Assembly: GCA_964462535.1 (NCBI GenBank) | Contig: CAYWXV010000004.1 | Location: 61,118 to 125,117 of the forward strand | Length of the DNA stretch: 64,000 bases | Reading direction: 5' to 3' | From: CAYWXV01 sp964462535 | GTDB lineage: Bacteria; Bacteroidota; Ignavibacteria; OLB7 | Part shown: piece after piece, positions 59,446 to 64,000 of the stretch | Position numbering within the stretch: the stretch's first letter is position 1 | Layout: every line of letters begins with the position of its first letter | Position numbers and translations under genes: made by a program | Notes under the pieces: generated by a model | Seen by the model: only the letters and a program-made list of their open reading frames with translations | Told to the model about the DNA's origin: nothing | Database searches by the model: none

Positions 59446-59489
59446 GGGGCGCAAGGTACAAATCGGAAGACCGGCGGACCTTGCGCCCC
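59446..59489. promoter_or_regulatory. 12-bp hairpin upstream of the STAND ATPase gene
   Basis: GGGGCGCAAGGT (59446-59457) and ACCTTGCGCCCC (59478-59489) are perfect complements with a 20-nt loop. It lies 58 nt before the ATG at 59388. No U-tract is present on either strand, so a leader structure or an operator is more likely than a terminator. Confidence 0.55.
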
Positions 59490-59745
59490 ATGCTCTCTCA
59501 CTCTTCTATCGAATCGTCCGCAATGTTCCGCGCATTGCCCGCGCTGGTCACCTGCCAGTTCGGGGTACCCGACTGGGTACGTTCCACTTCGTCCTCCAGA
59601 GCGCGCACTATCTCCAGCCCCCTTTCATGATGTTGAGCTCCTAGATTCTACGCACCACCATCGCATGCTGTACGTGTGCTCGCGCCCAGTAGATCAATCG
59701 CCGGATATTCGTTGAAAGCCTGAGTCACTCGACTACCGAGGCGAA

Positions 59746-60353
59746 GTGCATGATGCGCGGGTTCTGTCCAATAACTTGGACGGTCCCCAACGGCATCGTG
59801 TTGGACATACAACGATCGAAGCTCCCTACCGGCACGGAGAAGGGGAACCACGGCTAGAACTTGAAGGGACAGAGGGGATCGTACGCGAGCGTCACGTCGC
59901 TTTCGTGACGATCGAGAGCAGGTCGCCCACATCACGATTGCAGGGCATTGACAGGGGCGCCGGTCACCACAACCGCTTCAGCGCTCGGAACACGACGCAG
60001 TGGGTGACGAGTGGCGGCAAGTGGCAAGGCGTTGACGCACTCGGGAATTACGAAAGCATCGATGTCCATTACCGTTGCGAGAATCGTCGGTCAGTGAACG
60101 AGGTCGTGATTCGTCCAGGAACGAACCCCCGCCACGGAGATGGCTCGCTACTCTTTTCCACGTACCGGAACCGATGCATCATCATCCGTCTGTTCACGGT
60201 CGACGGCAGACAATTAGGCCCCGTGTACAACGGAGAGATTCCTGCCGGCGTGCATCCGATCTCCGCGACCGGATGGCGGGCGGACGGTTCGACGCTCCGC
60301 GCGGTCTCTATCTCTACACAATAGAGTGGGAGGGCGTCGTTGACCGCGGGTGA
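59746..60353 (+). pseudogene. Frameshifted remnant of a T9SS-secreted protein
   Basis: A plus-strand frame (59746-60324) ends in the pattern of a sorting domain: VIRPGTNP, SLLFSTYRNRCIIIRLFTVD, GRQL, PAGVHPISATGW. It then loses the pattern, while the frame two bases on continues it with GGRFDAPRGLYLYTIEWEG and VVDRG before a stop at 60353. The join is near 60270-60290. The stop is 1 bp from the convergent gene end. No signal peptide is visible, so only the C-terminal part is recognisable. A sequencing error or programmed shift cannot be excluded. Confidence 0.45.
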
Positions 60354-60354
60354 C

Positions 60355-63300
60355 TCATGGTTCGATACCTTCCGAACCGTGGATTCTGCCCTGCGAGCTC
60401 TCCAGTTCATTGAGCCGGACGATATACTCTCGCTTCGGACTCCGCCGTTGCTCCGCCCTGAACAAGTCGATCGCATGTCGACGCATCTCTTCATCACCTT
60501 CCATTTTCCAGAGCCAGTAGGATAGCTCTGCGCGACGATCTTCGGCGCCGCCGGCGTCGAGCATTTGTCGGACGATTTCATGCGGCTCATCAGCATCGCC
60601 CGATGTGACACCCATTTTCCGCAATTCGTGACGGATCCATCCTGTCAGCATGCGTCCGGCGAACGCGATTTCAGGTTTCGGCAATGCATCGGCAATGGAG
60701 ATGCACTCCTCGGCGAACGCCCGAGCTCGGCTCAGGGCATCTTGTTTCCATACGACTTCATTGATATCGGGTAAGCAGTCATGCAGCCAGGGTGGCATCG
60801 TGGATTCCAGATCAACCACTCGCTCGAGCGATTCGGCCGATCCCAGCAACCAATACATCAATCCTTGCTTGTATCCGATCGCTCGATGCTCGTCGATAGC
60901 GGCGGCAAAGCTCCGAAGAGCAGCGTCATGGCGCCCCATGTCCGCATACGTACGACCGATGTTTCCGACCGCTGCGGCCGCTTCCCTTCTGTTCCCGATC
61001 TCCCGATGAAGGACCTCGACGCGTTGATAATAATCGAGCGCTTTGGAGTTTTTTCCCATTGTCAAGTACAGCCCCGCGATACTCATCAATGACGTTGCGA
61101 TTCCGCCGGGGTCATCCAGTCTGCTACGAATGGCGAGCTTCTGTTGATAGCATTCCATCGCCTTGTCATACTCGCCACGATGCTCGTGAATCTTCCCGAT
61201 GCTTCCGATTACAATCGAGGCGGATAGTGAATCGCCGAGATCCCTGTTGAGTTCGACATGCCGTTGATAGTATTCCATCGCCTTGTCAAACTCACCCAGT
61301 TCCGCTTGAATGTGGCCTATGTTGACAAGCGTTGTGGCGACGCCATTTCGGTCGCCTATCTCCTCCGAAAGCGCCAGGGCTTCGTAATTGCACTGGAGGG
61401 CCTTCTGATATTCCCCACGAAGCTTATGCACGACGGCCTTGTTTCCAATTGCCACCCCGACGTTTTGTTTGTCACCCAGATTCCGACAGATGTCGATCTG
61501 CCTACAATAGCATTCCATCGCCCGATCAAAGTCGCCACGATTCTTGTGGAGTATTCCCAGATGACCCAGTGCGCTTGCGATACCTGAGCGATTTCCAATC
61601 GCCTCGCATATCGCAAGGTGGAAGTTCTGACAATGCAGCGCCTCTTCGGTCCTCCCATGATTTCGATGGATGATCCCCATGTGCGCCACGGCGCTGGCGA
61701 CTCCACGTCGATCGCCAAGTCGTTCATAGAGCCCTTTTCCGTGCTCCAACCTTTGCATTGCCTCGTCCGATTCGCCCCTCTTCTCCAGAATCCATCCCAG
61801 ACTCACTTCGGCGCGGGCCGCGTGAAGGATATCGCCTGTGACGATCGAGCTCTCTACGACCCGCTTCATCAACGAAGTCGACAGGTCCCACGAACCGAGG
61901 ACGAGCACGATTTCAGAAGTCGCGTAAAGCATTGGAATCAGATCCGCGACATCCGGGGCGGCGTGATCGAGTCGGTCAATGGCATCGCGGAATGTCGTGG
62001 CAACATCGACTCCGGCGTCGATCATGCTCTTCCATGCCCCTAGTACTTCGTACCGTGATTCACCTATATAGAGTCGTGTCAGTACCGGGATGTCGGAAAG
62101 GTGTTCTCGAAGCGCCTTCCAGTCATGAGAGGAGAAATATTGCCAGAGAAGCTCGCGAGCCGACCGGAGATCCTGGCGACTGATTTCGAAGAGCGCGGCA
62201 ACGTTTTTGCGGGTCGTGATCATCTGATCGGAATGGGACAGATAGCGATTCCAAACCGCGCGACGCAGATAGTCGTGGTGAAATCCGAGGAGTCCTTGTT
62301 GTCGAACAAGATGATCGTCGAGGGCAAAGAGAATGCGAGATAGATTGACTCGGGACATGCGGGTAATTGCCAGAAGCTCAGTCTCGCTCAATCCTATGCG
62401 GGAGACATGGATCGCAGAGAGCATCCCTCCGACGTGTGTATCGCCGAAGTCGTGTTCGACACGCTCAAGAAGGCGTTGAAAGAGCTCGTGCAGATCGTCG
62501 CATTCCAGATATCGGTCGATCAATTCGCGGAGTGTTTCGTGTTCCCCGTGCAGACGCAATTCTTCCGATATCACTCGGAGGAAGAGAGGCGACTGTGCCT
62601 TTGGATCGCGGACGATGCGTGCCAGGAGATCGGCGGGAATTCCCTTGTGGAATTCACCCAGATAACGGACCACGATACTCTGTCTGACACTCTCGCTTCC
62701 AATCGGCCCGACCACTAGTTCTTCGTATCCGCGTTCCTGAAGAAGCCGGAGAATCTCACCCGGCGTCGTGGAGAGCACGAGCGCCATTCCCTCCGGCAAA
62801 TGCCTCGGAAGCCATTCAAGGACGGCGCCACGTCCGGAGAGTTGATTCATCCCGTCGATCAGAATCAGAATCTTCATTCCCCGGCGGCGGGCCAGATCTG
62901 CTGCCGTCGAGAGCCAAGATTGAAACGTCCGCTCTAGTTCATTTGGTTCGGGTGGCACGGGTCTGTCGATTTCGAATCGTTCGCGGAGTTCCAGAATCAG
63001 ACTCTGAATGATCGTCAGCGACACACCACCCGAATCCGTGGCTCCCACATAGTGCTCAATCACGACATCATTGGGATGGAGTGATTGATGACGGGCCATC
63101 AACCAGGCGGCCAGGGCTGACTTCCCAAAACCAGACGAGCCATGAATAACCAGCGGAACGCGCGATTCATCCAGCCACGTCTGGAAGCGCGTATAGTTGT
63201 CGACGTTTGGTATGTAGGCCCGCTTTCGACTGGCGGCAAATGCCGCATGAGCGCGGCGGTCCAGTTGGAGTGGTGTGGGCGCCTGGTCCACAGGCCAGTG

Positions 63301-63870
63301 TTCATTGATGAACGCAAGCAGGTCGGAGCGGACTAGGTCTCCAAGTTCGTCCGGTCGTCTGAATGGACGAAGTGGGCGGCCAGCGGCAAGGACGTGAGCA
63401 GCCAACGAGTCGAGCCGAGCGGCATCCTCGAACGCTTCCCCATCACTTTCCCGTCGATAAAAGAGAGAGTGCGCTACGTCGTTGCTCGATGTGTTGAACA
63501 GGCCATGATAGAACTCCAACTCTGTGACGCTCGGTCGAAGCATACCGACTTCCTCGATCCACGGATAGCGACGGGTCAGATCGGGATCCATCATAAGCTC
63601 GTGATACTCCGGCACCCATCCATATCGGGCCCCTATAAGGCCGATGAAAAAGGGACGACATCGATCCACTTCTTCCAGACACGTTCGGATGACGGTCCCG
63701 TGGGCCGCTTGCTCGTCGGTCAGTCCCCAACGGAGATCGATCTCGGTGAACATCACACCCCGCTCGCGACAGATGATCCTGATTTCTGGAAATATCTTTC
63801 TGACCAGATACTCACGCTCGTCACGCAAATCGCGGAAGGTGGAGGAAATGAAGAGACGCAGTTCGCTCAT
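60355..63870 (-). CDS. DUF4062-NACHT-type STAND NTPase with long TPR array
   Basis: 1171 residues from ATG 63870, where DUF4062 starts (MSELRLFISSTFRDLRDERE; then EIDLRWGLTDEQ) and runs to about residue 95. This domain is known from NPHP3/TEP1-like proteins and from bacterial STAND proteins. The NTPase follows: Walker A GSSGFGKSALA (244-251), Walker B ILILIDGMNQ (334-343). A helical region leads to at least 8 TPR units (about 690-1010), several nearly identical. No effector other than DUF4062 is seen; by analogy with other DUF4062/TIR-like N-termini it may be the signalling part. A role in defence or self/non-self recognition is possible but unproven. Confidence 0.85.
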   Translation of the reverse strand: MSELRLFISSTFRDLRDEREYLVRKIFPEIRIICRERGVMFTEIDLRWGLTDEQAAHGTVIRTCLEEVDRCRPFFIGLIGARYGWVPEYHELMMDPDLTRRYPWIEEVGMLRPSVTELEFYHGLFNTSSNDVAHSLFYRRESDGEAFEDAARLDSLAAHVLAAGRPLRPFRRPDELGDLVRSDLLAFINEHWPVDQAPTPLQLDRRAHAAFAASRKRAYIPNVDNYTRFQTWLDESRVPLVIHGSSGFGKSALAAWLMARHQSLHPNDVVIEHYVGATDSGGVSLTIIQSLILELRERFEIDRPVPPEPNELERTFQSWLSTAADLARRRGMKILILIDGMNQLSGRGAVLEWLPRHLPEGMALVLSTTPGEILRLLQERGYEELVVGPIGSESVRQSIVVRYLGEFHKGIPADLLARIVRDPKAQSPLFLRVISEELRLHGEHETLRELIDRYLECDDLHELFQRLLERVEHDFGDTHVGGMLSAIHVSRIGLSETELLAITRMSRVNLSRILFALDDHLVRQQGLLGFHHDYLRRAVWNRYLSHSDQMITTRKNVAALFEISRQDLRSARELLWQYFSSHDWKALREHLSDIPVLTRLYIGESRYEVLGAWKSMIDAGVDVATTFRDAIDRLDHAAPDVADLIPMLYATSEIVLVLGSWDLSTSLMKRVVESSIVTGDILHAARAEVSLGWILEKRGESDEAMQRLEHGKGLYERLGDRRGVASAVAHMGIIHRNHGRTEEALHCQNFHLAICEAIGNRSGIASALGHLGILHKNRGDFDRAMECYCRQIDICRNLGDKQNVGVAIGNKAVVHKLRGEYQKALQCNYEALALSEEIGDRNGVATTLVNIGHIQAELGEFDKAMEYYQRHVELNRDLGDSLSASIVIGSIGKIHEHRGEYDKAMECYQQKLAIRSRLDDPGGIATSLMSIAGLYLTMGKNSKALDYYQRVEVLHREIGNRREAAAAVGNIGRTYADMGRHDAALRSFAAAIDEHRAIGYKQGLMYWLLGSAESLERVVDLESTMPPWLHDCLPDINEVVWKQDALSRARAFAEECISIADALPKPEIAFAGRMLTGWIRHELRKMGVTSGDADEPHEIVRQMLDAGGAEDRRAELSYWLWKMEGDEEMRRHAIDLFRAEQRRSPKREYIVRLNELESSQGRIHGSEGIEP
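60901..61740 (-). repeat. Array of 120-bp coding repeats (TPR units) in the DUF4062 gene
   Basis: The DNA repeats with a period of exactly 120 bp, one 40-residue TPR unit. The plus-strand words TAGCATTCCATCGCCTTGTC (61148), TAGTATTCCATCGCCTTGTC (61268) and TAGCATTCCATCGCCCGATC (61508) fall in phase. Close nucleotide identity suggests recent duplication or gene conversion of repeat units. Confidence 0.8.
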
Positions 63871-64000
63871 ACAGTCGCTCGAAAGAGGTGAAGTGCATGT
63901 CTCATGGACACGATCGACGAATGCAACGGACAACCAGCAACAACAACTTCCTCGTACATTGCGCCACTTTTTCCACGCTCATCCAATCATCGATGAACAT

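Noticed and set aside
60901..61740. 120-bp repeats as a possible CRISPR array
   Set aside because: The repeats are contiguous, in frame and encode TPR units, with no unique spacers between short repeats.
1..64000. tRNA, rRNA genes, insertion sequences and attachment sites
   Set aside because: No T-loop-like GGTTCGAxTCC with matching arms, no rRNA stretches, no transposase or integrase motifs were recognised by eye; a tRNAscan/ISfinder run would decide.

Overview
Organism. The window (about 57-59% GC by eye) looks like a Bacteroidota/Ignavibacteriota-type bacterium, possibly a Kapabacteria-like lineage. The reasons are secreted proteins with C-terminal type IX secretion (T9SS) sorting domains, a TonB-dependent receptor with a carboxypeptidase-regulatory-like N-terminus, the secreted protein often called 'asparagine synthetase B' in Bacteroidota, RapZ C-terminal domain fused to a sugar kinase, and several promoters fitting the Bacteroidota -7 element TAnnTTTG. 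The exact lineage is inference.

Layout. 1-5.2 kb, mostly minus: the start of pdxB, a lipoprotein, a MurU-like sugar-1-P nucleotidyltransferase, an RRM RNA-binding protein with its own terminator, an AAA ATPase and an AmgK-RapZ fusion (predicted cell-wall sugar salvage plus GlcN6P sensing). 5.3-9.7 kb: enoyl-CoA hydratase, two tandem secreted sugar-dehydrogenase paralogues and a small outer-membrane protein. 9.8-17.3 kb: a TPR-LuxR regulator, a conserved protein of unknown function behind a strong hairpin, and a large SARP-like AAA-TPR regulator. 17.3-33.3 kb: T9SS-type subtilase, YfhO-like membrane protein, RNA uracil methyltransferase, nuclease-like lipoprotein, pterin dehydratase, Mn-type CDF exporter, M61 peptidase, thioredoxin-like protein, a secreted conserved protein and HflX.

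33.3-43.5 kb, minus: a run of five genes for secreted/surface proteins around a TonB-dependent receptor. Two share an N-terminal module, and two others share a C-terminal GWNLV/PGxGYWV module. 44.1-53.9 kb, plus: the standout region, a respiratory locus with a decaheme cytochrome, an outer-membrane barrel, two monoheme cytochromes, two membrane tetrahemes, a Rieske protein, a fused b6-type cytochrome b, a nonaheme membrane cytochrome and a small membrane protein. It reads as a quinol-oxidising Rieske/cytochrome b complex joined to a porin-cytochrome conduit across the outer membrane. A 14-bp palindrome sits about 41 bp upstream of its inferred transcription start.

54.1-64 kb: an APC-type permease, a barrel protein, an AAA-TPR ATPase, a frameshifted T9SS-substrate remnant and a DUF4062-NACHT-TPR STAND protein. 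No rRNA, tRNA, insertion sequence or CRISPR array was recognised. Promoter and terminator calls are by eye; protein families are from motif recognition, not searches.
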